Shown here piece by piece: positions 38,967 to 48,433 of a stretch of DNA of 64,000 nucleotides. The stretch is from Shinella sp. XGS7 (GTDB taxonomy: Bacteria > Pseudomonadota > Gammaproteobacteria > Burkholderiales > Burkholderiaceae_C). Each line of letters begins with the position of its first letter. The stretch's first letter is position 1. Position numbers and translations under genes: made by a program. The DNA is taken from the NCBI RefSeq assembly GCF_020535565.1, contig NZ_CP084758.1, positions 2,383,501 through 2,447,500 on the forward strand, written 5' to 3'. The notes beneath the pieces are model-generated. The model searched no databases and was not told the DNA's origin. It saw only the letters and a program-made list of their open reading frames with translations.

Positions 38967-38990
38967 TTTAGGCAAATTCGTTTGCCTAAA
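38967..38990. promoter_or_regulatory. Palindromic operator in the IclR-MBL gap
   Basis: TTTAGGCAAA-TTCG-TTTGCCTAAA, a perfect inverted repeat with 10-bp arms, 32 bp before the MBL start. A half-site-like TTTTACCTAAAA lies at the other end of the gap near the IclR start. The position fits a site bound by the divergent IclR protein. Confidence 0.75.
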
Positions 38991-39021
38991 GTAAAACACC
39001 CGGAGACAAGAAGCCGCCGCC

Positions 39022-39996
39022 ATGAGCCAGACCGCCCCGACCAAGACCTTTGCCTCCCATGCCGATGTGGAGGAGAAGCAGGTCAGCTTTGACCAGCTCT
39101 CGCCCCATGCCTGGGCCTACACCGCCGAGGGCGACCCCAACACCGGCATCGTGATTGGCGATGACGCGGTCATGGTGATCGACACCCAGGCCACGCCGGT
39201 GATGGCCGAGGACGTGATCCGCCGCATCCGCCAGGTCACGGACAAGCCCATCAAGTATGTGCTGCTGAGCCACTACCACGCGGTGCGCGTGCTGGGCGCC
39301 TCGGCCTACCGGCCCGAGCACATCATCGCCAGCCAGGATACGTATGAGCTGATCGTCGAGCGCGGCGAGCAGGACAAGGCCAGCGAGATCGGCCGCTTCC
39401 CGCGCCTGTTCCGCAATGTCGAATCGGTGCCGCCGGGCCTGACCTGGCCCACGATCACCTTCACCGGCAAGATGACGCTGTGGCTGGGCAAGCTGGAGGT
39501 GCAGATCCTGCAGCTGGGCCGCGGCCACACCAAGGGCGACACCGTGGTCTGGCTGCCCCAGGACAAGGTGCTGTTCAGCGGCGATCTGGTGGAGTTCGAT
39601 GCCACGCCCTATGCCGGCGACGCCTACTTCCAGGACTGGCCCCAGACCCTGGACAACATCGCCGCCCTCAAGCCCGAGAAACTGGTGCCCGGCCGCGGCC
39701 GCGCCCTGCAGACCCCGGCCGAGGTGGCCGCCGGCCTGGAGGGCACGCGCGCCTTCGTCTCCGAGCTCTATGCCGCCGTCAAGGCCGGCGCCGCCGCGGG
39801 CCGCGACCTCAAGACCGTCTACCGCGAGACCTTTGACGCCCTGGCGCCCAAGTACGGCCAGTGGGTGATCTTTGCCCACTGCATGCCCTTCGACGTGACC
39901 CGTGCCTATGACGAGGCCACGCAGTTCCCCGACCCCCGCATCTGGACCGCCGAGCGCGATATCGAGATGTGGAAGGCGCTGGAAGACGTCAAGTAA
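39022..39996 (+). CDS. MBL-fold protein with altered metal motif
   Basis: 324 residues of the metallo-beta-lactamase fold. The HxHxDH motif reads HYHAVR (84-89): both His84 and His86 remain, but the Asp and last His are Val88 and Arg89. The later His (GRGHTKGDT), Asp (FSGDLVEFD) and C-terminal His (FAHCMPFD) are present. This predicts one intact metal site and loss of the second. The role is unknown; it is the first gene of the homogentisate cluster. An upstream GGAGAC is the likely ribosome site. Confidence 0.82.
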   Translation: MSQTAPTKTFASHADVEEKQVSFDQLSPHAWAYTAEGDPNTGIVIGDDAVMVIDTQATPVMAEDVIRRIRQVTDKPIKYVLLSHYHAVRVLGASAYRPEHIIASQDTYELIVERGEQDKASEIGRFPRLFRNVESVPPGLTWPTITFTGKMTLWLGKLEVQILQLGRGHTKGDTVVWLPQDKVLFSGDLVEFDATPYAGDAYFQDWPQTLDNIAALKPEKLVPGRGRALQTPAEVAAGLEGTRAFVSELYAAVKAGAAAGRDLKTVYRETFDALAPKYGQWVIFAHCMPFDVTRAYDEATQFPDPRIWTAERDIEMWKALEDVK

Positions 39997-40093
39997 CGCA
40001 GCCGTGTCCGGCGCTCTGCCTTGCCGCGCAGCGCCGGACCGCCCGGGATCCCCCTGTTAGCGGTGCCGCCCGCCGACCCCCGAGGACTCTCCC

Positions 40094-40633
40094 ATGAAGA
40101 TCGAACGCATTCACCACGTGGCCTACCGCTGCCTCGATGCCAAGACCACCGTCGAGTGGTATGGCAAGCACCTGGGCATGGACTTCGTGCTGGCCATTGC
40201 CGAGGACAAGGTGCCCTCCACCAAGGCCGAGGACCCCTATATGCACCTCTTCCTGGACGCGGGCCAGGGCAATGTGCTGGCCTTCTTCGAGCTGCCCACC
40301 GCCCGGCCCATGGGCCGTGACGAGAACACCCCCGCCTGGGTGCAGCACATCGCCTTCAAGGTGGGCAGCGTGGCCGAGCTGGAGGCCAAGAAGGCCGAGC
40401 TGGAGGCCGCCGGCATCGAAGTGATCGGCGTGACCGACCACACCATCTTCAAGAGCATCTACTTCTTCGACCCCAACGGTCACCGTGTGGAGCTGGCGGC
40501 CGATGTGGGCACGCCCGAGATGTACGCCAAGCTCGACGCCTGCAAATGGGAGATGCTGGAGGAATGGAGCCGCACCAAGCGCGCGCCCAAGCAGGCCGCC
40601 TGGATGCACGAGAAGGAATTCCATCCGGCCTGA
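40094..40633 (+). CDS. VOC-family (glyoxalase/dioxygenase superfamily) protein
   Basis: 179 residues: one pair of beta-alpha-beta-beta-beta modules with candidate metal ligands His8 (IHHVAY), His in VQHIAFKV and Glu in HRVELAAD. The C-terminal ~45 residues form an extra helix-rich tail. Families with this fold include extradiol dioxygenases, glyoxalases and isomerases. Its position between the MBL gene and the flavin hydroxylase suggests a step or protective role in aromatic acid breakdown. It is distinct from the much larger 4-hydroxyphenylpyruvate dioxygenase. Confidence 0.8.
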   Translation: MKIERIHHVAYRCLDAKTTVEWYGKHLGMDFVLAIAEDKVPSTKAEDPYMHLFLDAGQGNVLAFFELPTARPMGRDENTPAWVQHIAFKVGSVAELEAKKAELEAAGIEVIGVTDHTIFKSIYFFDPNGHRVELAADVGTPEMYAKLDACKWEMLEEWSRTKRAPKQAAWMHEKEFHPA

Positions 40634-40674
40634 GTGCCGCTGCGCCCCGACAACAAGACAAGGAGACAAGCGCA

Positions 40675-42258
40675 GTGCTCAAGACTTACCGCTTTCCCGA
40701 GTACGCCTACCGCCAGCGCGCCGCCCAGCGCGAGGGCAGGGTGGAGCGCCACCCGGTCGTCATCATCGGTGCCGGCCCGGTGGGCCTCAGCGCCGCCCTG
40801 GACTGTGCCGCCCGCGGCCTGCCGGTGCTGCTGCTGGACGACAACAACAGCGTGAGCCAGGGCTCGCGCGCCGTCTGCTATGCCAAGCGCAGCCTGGAGA
40901 TCTGGCAGCGCCTGGGTCTGGGCGAAGCCCTGGCGGACAAGGGCGTGCGCTGGCAGGTGGGCAAGGTCTTCCATCGCAGCGAGCTGGCCTACCAGTTCGA
41001 CCTGCTGCCCCAGGCCCATCACCGCATGCCGGCCATGATCAACCTCCAGCAGTACCACCTGGAGGAAGCCCTGGTGGCCGCCTGTGAGGCCCAGCCCCTG
41101 ATCTCGCTGAACTGGAAGCACAAGCTGGTGGCGCTGGAGCAGGGCGCCGACGGGATCGCGCTCCAGGTCGAGACGCCCGACGGCCGCTTCGAGATCCAGG
41201 CCGACTACCTGCTGGCCTGCGACGGTGCCGGCAGCGACACCCGCCGCATGCTGGGCCTGGACTTCCAGGGCCAGGTCTTCCAGGACCGCTTCCTGATCGC
41301 CGATGTGGTCATGAAAGCGGATTTCCCCACCGAGCGCTGGTTCTGGTTCGACCCGCCCTTCCATCCCAACCAGTCGGTGCTGCTGCACAAGCAGTGCGAC
41401 GGCGTCTGGCGCATCGACTTCCAGCTGGGCCGCGACGCCGACCCTGCCGAGGAGAAGAAGCCCGAGAAGGTGATTCCGCGCATCCAGGCCATGCTGGGCC
41501 CGGAGGTGGAGTTCGAGCTGGAGTGGGTCTCGGTCTACCAGTTCGCCTGCCGCCGCCTGCAGCAGTTCCGCCACGGGCGGGTGCTTTTCGTGGGCGACTC
41601 CGCCCACCAGGTCTCGCCCTTCGGTGCGCGTGGCGCCAACAGCGGCGTGCAGGATGCCGACAACCTGGGCTGGAAGCTGCAGGCCGTGCTGGACGGGCGT
41701 GCCCCGCCGGCCCTGCTGGACAGCTATCACGCCGAGCGCGCGGCTGCCGCCGACGAGAACATCCTCAACTCCACCCGCGCCACCGACTTCATCAGCCCCA
41801 AGAGCCGCGCCTCGCTGCGCTTGCGCAATGCGGTGCTGGAACTGGCCCGCAGCGAGCCCTTCGCCCGCCCCCTGGTCAACAGCGGCCGGCTCTCCATGCC
41901 CACGCACTACGCCGCCTCGCCGCTGAACACGCCCGACGAGGCGCCGTTCGACAGCGCCATGGCCCCCGGCAGCCCTTGCCTGGATGCGCCCCTGGCGAAC
42001 GGCGACTGGCTGCTGCGCCATCTGGGCCGCGGCTTCACCCTGCTGAGCTTTGGTGAGCTGCCGCCGCAAGACCTGGCCTCGGCCCTGGTGGTGGGACGCG
42101 ATATTGCCGATCCGCAAGGTCTGCTGCGCGAGCGCTATGACGGCCAGCCCGGCACCGTCTACCTGATCCGCCCCGACCAGCATGTGGCCGCGCGCTGGCG
42201 CGGCTTCGACCCCGCCAAGGTGCGCGCCGCCCTGCGCCGCGCCCTGGCCCAGGAGTGA
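40675..42258 (+). CDS. FAD-dependent aromatic hydroxylase (MhpA/UbiH class)
   Basis: 527 residues of a group A flavoprotein monooxygenase. It has an FAD-binding GAGPVGLSAAL motif, DGAGSDTRR and VGDSAHQVSPFGARGANSG (the GD motif contacting FAD). It should hydroxylate a phenolic ring using NAD(P)H and oxygen. The gene is 8 bp ahead of a 69-residue DUF2783 gene and in line with hmgA and fahA. A plausible reaction is 6-hydroxylation of 3-hydroxyphenylacetate to homogentisate, as described for the two-component MhaAB of Pseudomonas putida. A GTG start at 40675 follows AAGGAGA. Confidence 0.85.
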   Translation: MLKTYRFPEYAYRQRAAQREGRVERHPVVIIGAGPVGLSAALDCAARGLPVLLLDDNNSVSQGSRAVCYAKRSLEIWQRLGLGEALADKGVRWQVGKVFHRSELAYQFDLLPQAHHRMPAMINLQQYHLEEALVAACEAQPLISLNWKHKLVALEQGADGIALQVETPDGRFEIQADYLLACDGAGSDTRRMLGLDFQGQVFQDRFLIADVVMKADFPTERWFWFDPPFHPNQSVLLHKQCDGVWRIDFQLGRDADPAEEKKPEKVIPRIQAMLGPEVEFELEWVSVYQFACRRLQQFRHGRVLFVGDSAHQVSPFGARGANSGVQDADNLGWKLQAVLDGRAPPALLDSYHAERAAAADENILNSTRATDFISPKSRASLRLRNAVLELARSEPFARPLVNSGRLSMPTHYAASPLNTPDEAPFDSAMAPGSPCLDAPLANGDWLLRHLGRGFTLLSFGELPPQDLASALVVGRDIADPQGLLRERYDGQPGTVYLIRPDQHVAARWRGFDPAKVRAALRRALAQE

Positions 42259-42265
42259 GCCTCCC

Positions 42266-42475
42266 ATGCCCCTGATCCGCACGCCCAACATCCCCGATCC
42301 CGACGGCTTCTACGAGGCCCTGATCCATGCCCAGCGTGGCCTCAGCGATGAGCAGGCCGACATGCTGCTGACCAAGTTGGTCCTGATACTGGCCAACCAG
42401 GTGGGCGATCGCGCCGTGCTGGACCAGGCCCTGGCCCTGGCCCGCGACAACACCTTGCAAGCCGGCGGGGCCTGA
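42266..42475 (+). CDS. DUF2783 small protein, possible hydroxylase partner
   Basis: 69 residues, mostly helical (PDPDGFYEALIHAQRGLSDEQAD; LTKLVLILANQ). It matches the DUF2783 family, which regularly follows flavin hydroxylase genes. The start is 8 bp after the hydroxylase stop. In Pseudomonas 3-hydroxyphenylacetate breakdown, a small coupling protein (MhaB) works with the flavoprotein MhaA, and this gene pair has the same architecture. The function is inferred from that context only. Confidence 0.72.
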   Translation: MPLIRTPNIPDPDGFYEALIHAQRGLSDEQADMLLTKLVLILANQVGDRAVLDQALALARDNTLQAGGA

Positions 42476-42525
42476 GCCCTGCCGTCACCTTCCGCTTTTT
42501 CCTTCTTGAACCACGAGACTTCACG

Positions 42526-43494
42526 ATGCTGTTCTCCCGCCGCCCCCTGATCCTGGCCCTGCTGAGCGCCGTGGCCGCCCCCGCCGCCCTGGCCGCCTAC
42601 CCCGAGAAGCCCGTGGAGTGGGTCGTGCCCTATCCGGCCGGCGGCGGCGCCGACGTGGTGGCCCGCACCCTGGCCGAGGCCATGGGCAAGAGCCTGGGCC
42701 AGACCCTGATCGTCAACAACAAGCCTGGCGCCGCCACCAATATCGGTGCCGACTACGCCGCCAAGGCCAAGGCCGATGGCCAGGTCATCCTGACCGCCGA
42801 CACCGCCACCCTGGCCGCCAACCCCTGGCTCTACACCAAGATCAGCTACAAGGCCGAGCAAGACCTGGCCCCGGTGGGCCTGATCGCCCGCTTCCCCATG
42901 CTGCTGGTGGTGAACCCCAGCGTGCCGGTCAAGACCTACAAGGAATTCCTGGCCTGGGCCGCGCGCCAGGACGGCGGCATCAACTACGCCTCGCCCGGTG
43001 CCGGCAGCCCGCACCACCTGGCCACCGAGCTGCTGCGCGAGCAGACCAAGCTCAAGCTGACCCACATCCCCTACCGCGGCGCCGCGCCGGCGGTGCAGGA
43101 TGTGGTGGGCGGCCAGGTGCCCTTCATGTTCGTGGACACGGCCGCCGGCTACCCCCACATCATCTCGGGCAAGCTGCGCGCCATCGCCGTGGCCAGCCCG
43201 GCCCGCATCAAGACCTTTGCCGATGTGCCCACCTTTGCCGAGCAGGGCCTGGCCGGCTTCGAGGCCTATGCCTGGCAGGGCCTGACCGTGCCGGCCGGCA
43301 CGCCCGCCCCGGTGATCGCCACGCTGAACAAGTCCCTGCAGGAGGCGCTGAACAGCACCGCCGTGAAGGCCCGCTTCCAGGTGCTGGGCCTGGAGGCCCT
43401 GGGTGGCACGCCCGAGCAGATGCGCGCCTACTGGAAGCAGGAGCTGGCCAAGTGGGGCCAGGTCATCAAGGCCGCCAATATCAAACTCGACTGA
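42526..43494 (+). CDS. Bug/TctC-family periplasmic receptor
   Basis: 322 residues: a signal peptide (ending PAALAA/Y near residue 25) and a Bug-type receptor domain. Family motifs are [23 protein letters not shown] and [17 protein letters not shown]. Such receptors capture carboxylic acids, sometimes for tripartite tricarboxylate transporters. No tctA/tctB genes are nearby, so it may work with a distant permease or as an orphan sensor. Placed between the hydroxylase pair and hmgA, it probably binds an aromatic acid of this pathway. Confidence 0.88.
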   Translation: MLFSRRPLILALLSAVAAPAALAAYPEKPVEWVVPYPAGGGADVVARTLAEAMGKSLGQTLIVNNKPGAATNIGADYAAKAKADGQVILTADTATLAANPWLYTKISYKAEQDLAPVGLIARFPMLLVVNPSVPVKTYKEFLAWAARQDGGINYASPGAGSPHHLATELLREQTKLKLTHIPYRGAAPAVQDVVGGQVPFMFVDTAAGYPHIISGKLRAIAVASPARIKTFADVPTFAEQGLAGFEAYAWQGLTVPAGTPAPVIATLNKSLQEALNSTAVKARFQVLGLEALGGTPEQMRAYWKQELAKWGQVIKAANIKLD

Positions 43495-43499
43495 GCTGC

Positions 43500-44813
43500 A
43501 TGCCGATGAGCGAACTCACCTACCAATCGGGCTTCGGCAACGAGCACGCCAGCGAGGCGGTGCCCGGCAGCCTGCCCCTGGGCCGCAACAGCCCGCAGAA
43601 GGTGGCGCACGGTCTTTACGCCGAGCTGCTCTCGGGCACGGCCTTCACCGCGCCGCGCGCCGAGAACCTGCGAACCTGGATGTACCGCCGCCAGCCCTCG
43701 GTGGTGGTGGGGGCCTACCAGCCCCTGGCCCAGCCCTGGCTCAAGACCGGTGCCCGCGAGGGCGCGGCCGCCGTGCCGCCGGACCCGCTGCGCTGGGCGC
43801 CGCTGGCCTTGCCAGGTGAGGCCGATGCCGCCCAGGACTTCATCGAGGGCCTGCGCACCTATGCCGTCAATGGCGACCCCGATGCGCAGACGGGCATGGC
43901 CGCCCATGTGTACCTGGCCAATCGCTCCATGGAGCGCCGCGCCTTCGTCAATGCCGATGGCGAGCTGCTGATCGTGCCCCAGCAGGGGCGCCTGCACATC
44001 ACGACCGAGTTGGGCCTGCTGGACGTGAAGCCCGGCGAGATCGCCCTGATCCCGCGCGGCCTGGCCTTCAAGGTGGCGCTGCCGGACGGCCCCGCGCGCG
44101 GCTATGTCTGCGAGAACTACGGCGCGAAGTTCACCCTGCCGGATCGCGGTCCGATCGGCGCCAACTGCCTTGCCAATCCGCGCGACTTCAAGACGCCCGT
44201 CGCCGCCTACGAAGTGGAGGAGGGCGCCTACGAGATCGTCAAGAAGTTCGGCGGCCGGCTCTGGACCGCGCAGCAGGGCCACACGCCCTTCAATGTGGTC
44301 GCCTGGCACGGCAATCTCGCGCCCTACAAGTACGACACGGCGCACTTCATGACCATCGGTTCGATCAGCTTCGATCATCCCGACCCGTCGATCTTCACGG
44401 TGCTGACCGCCCCGACCGAGGAAGCCGGCACGGCGAATATCGACTTCGTCATCTTCCCGCCGCGCTGGATGGTCGCCGAACACACCTTCCGTCCGCCCTG
44501 GTACCACCGCAACATCATGAGCGAGTTCATGGGCCTCATCCATGGCCAGTACGACGCCAAGGAGGAAGGTTTCGTGCCCGGCGGCATGAGCCTGCACAAT
44601 GCCATGGTGCCGCATGGCCCCGACACCGAAGCCTTTGCCAAGGCCAGCGCGGCCGAGCTCAAGCCCCACAAGCTGGACCACACCCTGGCCTTCATGTTCG
44701 AGACCCGCTGGCGCCTGCTGCCCACCGAGTTCGCGCTCAAGGACAGCGGCGCGCTGGAAACGAACTACGCCGATTGCTGGCGTGATCTGCAAGATCAATT
44801 CAAGACACCATGA
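43500..44813 (+). CDS. hmgA: Homogentisate 1,2-dioxygenase
   Basis: 437 residues. The N-terminal [19 protein letters not shown] and central [10 protein letters not shown] motifs are diagnostic; the iron site lies in the C-terminal cupin around FRPPWYHRN and EFMGLI. It opens homogentisate to 4-maleylacetoacetate. The start is at 43500 or 43506. Residues ~208-370 have alphaproteobacterial character ([20 protein letters not shown]) with raised CTC, GTC and ACG use, while both ends are host-like. It overlaps fahA by 4 bp. Confidence 0.95.
   Translation: MPMSELTYQSGFGNEHASEAVPGSLPLGRNSPQKVAHGLYAELLSGTAFTAPRAENLRTWMYRRQPSVVVGAYQPLAQPWLKTGAREGAAAVPPDPLRWAPLALPGEADAAQDFIEGLRTYAVNGDPDAQTGMAAHVYLANRSMERRAFVNADGELLIVPQQGRLHITTELGLLDVKPGEIALIPRGLAFKVALPDGPARGYVCENYGAKFTLPDRGPIGANCLANPRDFKTPVAAYEVEEGAYEIVKKFGGRLWTAQQGHTPFNVVAWHGNLAPYKYDTAHFMTIGSISFDHPDPSIFTVLTAPTEEAGTANIDFVIFPPRWMVAEHTFRPPWYHRNIMSEFMGLIHGQYDAKEEGFVPGGMSLHNAMVPHGPDTEAFAKASAAELKPHKLDHTLAFMFETRWRLLPTEFALKDSGALETNYADCWRDLQDQFKTP
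44120..44610 (+). other. Alphaproteobacterial-looking patch in hmgA
   Basis: About 490 bp covering the iron-binding core. Residues such as [20 protein letters not shown] and [18 protein letters not shown] follow rhizobial HmgA, where betaproteobacterial enzymes usually read differently. Boundaries are approximate. Confidence 0.68.
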
Positions 44814-46138
44814 CTGCTTTCTCCGATCTCGACCACACCCATGACCCGGCCGCCCAGAGCTGGGTGGCCTCGGCCAACGAGGCGGGCACCGATTTCCCGA
44901 TCCAGAACCTGCCCTACGGCCTCTTCGTGCGCGCCGGCCGCAACGAGAGCCCGCGCGTGGGCGTGGCCATCGGCGACCAGGTGCTGGACCTGCGCGCCGC
45001 GGCGGCCGCCGGCCGCTGGAGCAGCGCCGAGCAGGTGGCGCTCCAGCCCCTCGCCCAGGGCGATCTGAATGCCTTCATGGCCCTGCCCGCGGCCCAGCGC
45101 CGCGCGCTGCGCCGGGCGCTGTTCGCGGCCCTGCTGGCCGGTAGCAAGCAGGCGGGCGCGCTGCGCGCCTGCCTGCTGGCGCAGGGCGAGGCGCAGATGC
45201 TGGTGCCTTGCCGCATCGGCGACTACACCGACTTCTACACCGGCATCCACCACGCCACCACGGTGGGCAAGCTCTTCCGCCCGGACAACCCCCTGCTGCC
45301 CAACTACAAATGGGTGCCCATCGGCTACCACGGCCGCAGCTCTTCCATCGGCGTGAGCGGCCAGGCCGTGCGTCGCCCCCTGGGCCAGCTGATGCCGCCG
45401 GGCGCCACCGCGCCCGAGCGCGCGCCTGCCAAGCGCCTGGACTATGAGCTGGAGCTGGGCGTGTTCGTGGCCGGCGGCAATGCCCTGGGCGAGACCATCC
45501 CCATGGAGGGCGCCGACGAGCATCTCTTCGGCCTGACCCTGCTCAACGACTGGTCGGCCCGCGATGTGCAGGCCTGGGAATACCAGCCCCTGGGCCCCTT
45601 CCTGGCCAAGAACTTCGCCACCACCATCTCGCCCTGGATCGTCACGGCCGAGGCCCTGGAACCCTTCCGCTGCGCCTTCGCGCACCCCGAGCAGGATCCC
45701 CAGCCGCTGCCCTATCTGGACTCCGAGAAGAACCGCGCTGCGGGCGGCTACGCCATCGAGCTGGAGGTCTGGCTGCAGACCGAGAAGATGCGCGCGGCCG
45801 GCGAGGCCCCGACCCGCCTGATGCGCAGCAACTTCGGCGAGTCCGCCTACTGGACCCTGGCCCAGATGCTGGTGCACCACGCCAGCAATGGTTGCAATCT
45901 GCAGCCCGGCGATCTGCTGGGCACCGGCACCCAGAGCGGCGCCAAGCCGGAGGAGGGCGGTTCGCTGCTGGAGCTGTCCCTGGGCGGCAAGCAGGCCCTG
46001 AGCCTGCCCAATGGCGAGACGCGCACCTTCTTGCAGGATGGCGACACCGTGATCCTGCGCGGCTTTGCCGCCAAGGAGGGCGCACGCCGCATCGGCTTCG
46101 GCGACTGCGCGGCCACGGTGCTGCCCGCGCGGGTCTGA
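44810..46138 (+). CDS. fahA: Fumarylacetoacetase
   Basis: 442 residues: an SH3-like N-terminal domain, then the FAH catalytic domain with [36 protein letters not shown] and [13 protein letters not shown]. It hydrolyses 4-fumarylacetoacetate to fumarate and acetoacetate. The ATG overlaps the hmgA stop (ATGA). The product acetoacetate links this pathway to central metabolism and, after CoA activation, to the PHA genes at 4803-8550. Codon use is host-like along the whole length. Confidence 0.95.
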   Translation: MTAFSDLDHTHDPAAQSWVASANEAGTDFPIQNLPYGLFVRAGRNESPRVGVAIGDQVLDLRAAAAAGRWSSAEQVALQPLAQGDLNAFMALPAAQRRALRRALFAALLAGSKQAGALRACLLAQGEAQMLVPCRIGDYTDFYTGIHHATTVGKLFRPDNPLLPNYKWVPIGYHGRSSSIGVSGQAVRRPLGQLMPPGATAPERAPAKRLDYELELGVFVAGGNALGETIPMEGADEHLFGLTLLNDWSARDVQAWEYQPLGPFLAKNFATTISPWIVTAEALEPFRCAFAHPEQDPQPLPYLDSEKNRAAGGYAIELEVWLQTEKMRAAGEAPTRLMRSNFGESAYWTLAQMLVHHASNGCNLQPGDLLGTGTQSGAKPEEGGSLLELSLGGKQALSLPNGETRTFLQDGDTVILRGFAAKEGARRIGFGDCAATVLPARV

Positions 46139-46164
46139 GCCAGCACGGGGACGAGATCACAGCG

Positions 46165-47127
46165 ATGAGCACGCAGAACCTGCTGGCCAAACCCGAGCTG
46201 GGCGCCTGGCGTGCCGGCAACACCGGCACCGAGGGCGTGTGGCGCTTCGACAGCGGCCGGCCGGGCCGGCATCTGATGATCTCGGCCCTGGTGCACGGCA
46301 ATGAGCTCTGCGGCGCCTGGGCGCTGCTGGGCCTGCTGGAGCGCGGCCTGCGCCCGGCGCGCGGCAGCCTGACCCTGGCCTTCTGCAATCTGGAGGCCTT
46401 CGACCGCTTCGACCCGGCACACCACGACGCGGCCCGCTTCGTGGACGAGGACCTGAACCGGCAATGGTCGGCCGAGCGCCTGAGCCAGCCCTCCAGTCGC
46501 GAGCGCCGCCGCGCCGCGGCCCTGCGGCCCTTTGTGGAAGCGGCCGACTGGCTGCTGGACCTGCATTCCATGCACGAGCGCTCGGCGCCCCTGCTGCTCA
46601 CGGGCTTGCAGCCGCGCCATCTGGCCCTGGCGCGCAGCCTGCACGGCGAGGCCGCCATCGTGATCGATGCCGGCCATGCCGACGGGGTGCGCATGCGCGA
46701 CTTCGGTCGCTTCGGCCTGGACGATGCGCAGTCACCCGAGAGCCGTTCCCTGCTGCTGGAATGCGGCTACCACCTGGAGCCCCAGGCTCGCCTGGTGGCG
46801 CAGGACTACTGCGTGCGCCTGCTGGAGGCGGCCGAGCTGCTGGACGCCGCCGAACTGGCCCGCCTGCTGCCCGGCTGGCGCCGCCCCGATGCCGCCCGGC
46901 CCGCGCCGGCCCTGCGCGTGCGCGCGGCCGTGGTGGCGCGCAGCGAGCGCTTTCGCTTCACCACGGCCTTCAGCGGCCTGGAGTGCATTCCCCAGGCCGG
47001 CACGGTGATCGGCGACAACGAGGGCGAGCCGGTGGTGACGCCCTTTGACGACTGCGTGCTGGTCATGCCCTCCACGCGCCAGGCGCGCGCGGGCGTGACC
47101 GTGGTGCGCCTGGCCGAGCGCGTCTGA
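46165..47127 (+). CDS. Succinylglutamate desuccinylase/aspartoacylase family protein
   Basis: 320 residues of the M14-like AstE/AspA zinc amidohydrolases. The zinc motif HGNE lies near residue 44, with a further His in LLDLHSMH. Family members deacylate N-acyl amino acids. It starts 27 bp after fahA and may be the last gene of the cluster, possibly releasing amino acid conjugates of an aromatic acid, but no direct evidence ties it to homogentisate. The start at 46165 is chosen to avoid overlap with fahA. Confidence 0.82.
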   Translation: MSTQNLLAKPELGAWRAGNTGTEGVWRFDSGRPGRHLMISALVHGNELCGAWALLGLLERGLRPARGSLTLAFCNLEAFDRFDPAHHDAARFVDEDLNRQWSAERLSQPSSRERRRAAALRPFVEAADWLLDLHSMHERSAPLLLTGLQPRHLALARSLHGEAAIVIDAGHADGVRMRDFGRFGLDDAQSPESRSLLLECGYHLEPQARLVAQDYCVRLLEAAELLDAAELARLLPGWRRPDAARPAPALRVRAAVVARSERFRFTTAFSGLECIPQAGTVIGDNEGEPVVTPFDDCVLVMPSTRQARAGVTVVRLAERV

Positions 47128-47136
47128 GCCCGGCGC

Positions 47137-47418
47137 TCACTCCAGGATCTGCACGCCCTTCCAGAAGGCCACGCGGTCCTTCACGGCCTCGGCGCCCGAC
47201 TTGGGATCGGGGTAGTACCAGACCGCATCCGGGTTCATCTCGCCATTGACCAGCAGGGAGAGGTAGTGCGCCTCGCCCTTCCAGGGGCACATGGTCTTGT
47301 GGTTGCTGAAGCTGGTGTACTCGCGCTTGAGCGCGCTGGCGGGGAAGTAGTGGTTGCCCTCGACCAGGACGGTGTCATCGCTCTGGGCGATCACGGTGTG
47401 GTTCCAGACGGCTTTCAT
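47137..47418 (-). CDS. DUF427 small protein
   Basis: 93 residues matching DUF427 (MKAVWNHTVIAQSDDT; TMCPWKGEAHYLSL; AVWYYPDPK). The conserved Cys-Pro-Trp-Lys-Gly motif is present. The function is unknown. It lies 32 bp downstream of egtD on the same strand and might be co-transcribed; it is convergent with the AstE-like gene. Confidence 0.85.
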   Translation of the reverse strand: MKAVWNHTVIAQSDDTVLVEGNHYFPASALKREYTSFSNHKTMCPWKGEAHYLSLLVNGEMNPDAVWYYPDPKSGAEAVKDRVAFWKGVQILE

Positions 47419-47450
47419 GGGGGCGCTTCCTCGGTGAATGATGGCGGCGA

Positions 47451-48416
47451 TTATGCGGCGGGGGCCTGCAGCCAGAGCAGGGCGAACCATTCGCGCGCGT
47501 CCTGCCACACCGGCCCGGCGCGAAAGCCCGCCCGGGCCGCCAGGGCCTGGAAGCCGGCCACGCTGAACTTGTGGGAGTGCTCGGTGTGCAGGGTCTCGCC
47601 GTCCTCGAACTCGTAGACACGCTGGTCCAACCGGATCTGCTGGCGGCCACGGCTCTGCAGATGCATTTCAATGCGCTGCAGCGGCGCGTTGTAGAAGGCG
47701 CTGTGGGCAAAGCCGGCCGGGTCCAGCTCGGCGCCCAGCTCGCGCCGGGCGCGCGCCAGCACATTGAGGTTGAAGGCCGCGGTCACCCCCTGGGCGTCGT
47801 TGTAGGCCGCGTGCAGCACGGCCGGGTCCTTGACCAGGTCCACGCCGATCAGCAGGGCGCCGCCGCGCAGCTCCTGGGCCGCCATGCGCAGAAAGTCCAG
47901 GGCCTGGTCCGGCGCGAAATTGCCGATGCTGGAGCCGGGGAAGAAGCCCACGCGCTGGCCGCGCAGAGGCCGGGCGGGCAGATCATGGGGTCGGGTGAAG
48001 TCCGCCACCACGGGCTGGATGGCCAGCGCTGGATGCTCGGCCTGCAGGGCACGGCAGGCCGCCAGCAGATGCGGGCCCGAGATGTCCACCGGCACAAAGC
48101 TGTGCGGGGCGGGCAGGGCGTCCAGCAGCAGGCGCACCTTGCGCAGGGCACCGGCGCCGTACTCGATCAGCTGCACCTCAGCGCCCATCAGGGCCCCCAT
48201 CTCGGCCGCGTGGCTGCGCAGCAGGGCGAGCTCGGTGCGGGTGGGGTAGTACTCTGGCAGCTCGCAGATGCGCTCGAACAGGGCCGAGCCGGCCTCGTCA
48301 TAAAAGTATTTGGGCGAGATGCTGCGCGGGCGCTGGCGCAGCGCGGCATGCAGATCGTGGGCAAAGCCTTCCAGCGGCACGGCGTGCAGCCAGGGGGCGG
48401 CATGGGGCAGGGGCAT
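47451..48416 (-). CDS. egtD: L-histidine N-alpha-trimethyltransferase EgtD
   Basis: 321 residues. SAM-dependent methyltransferase motifs are SISPKYFYDEAGSALFERI, LIEYGAGALRKV and FFPGSSIGNF, the usual EgtD signature. It converts histidine to hercynine, the first step of ergothioneine synthesis. The start at 48416 follows CAGGAGAACG; the longer frame runs into egtB. It is 17 bp after egtB and forms a two-gene operon with it. Confidence 0.93.
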   Translation of the reverse strand: MPLPHAAPWLHAVPLEGFAHDLHAALRQRPRSISPKYFYDEAGSALFERICELPEYYPTRTELALLRSHAAEMGALMGAEVQLIEYGAGALRKVRLLLDALPAPHSFVPVDISGPHLLAACRALQAEHPALAIQPVVADFTRPHDLPARPLRGQRVGFFPGSSIGNFAPDQALDFLRMAAQELRGGALLIGVDLVKDPAVLHAAYNDAQGVTAAFNLNVLARARRELGAELDPAGFAHSAFYNAPLQRIEMHLQSRGRQQIRLDQRVYEFEDGETLHTEHSHKFSVAGFQALAARAGFRAGPVWQDAREWFALLWLQAPAA

Positions 48417-48433
48417 GGTCGTTCTCCTGAGGC

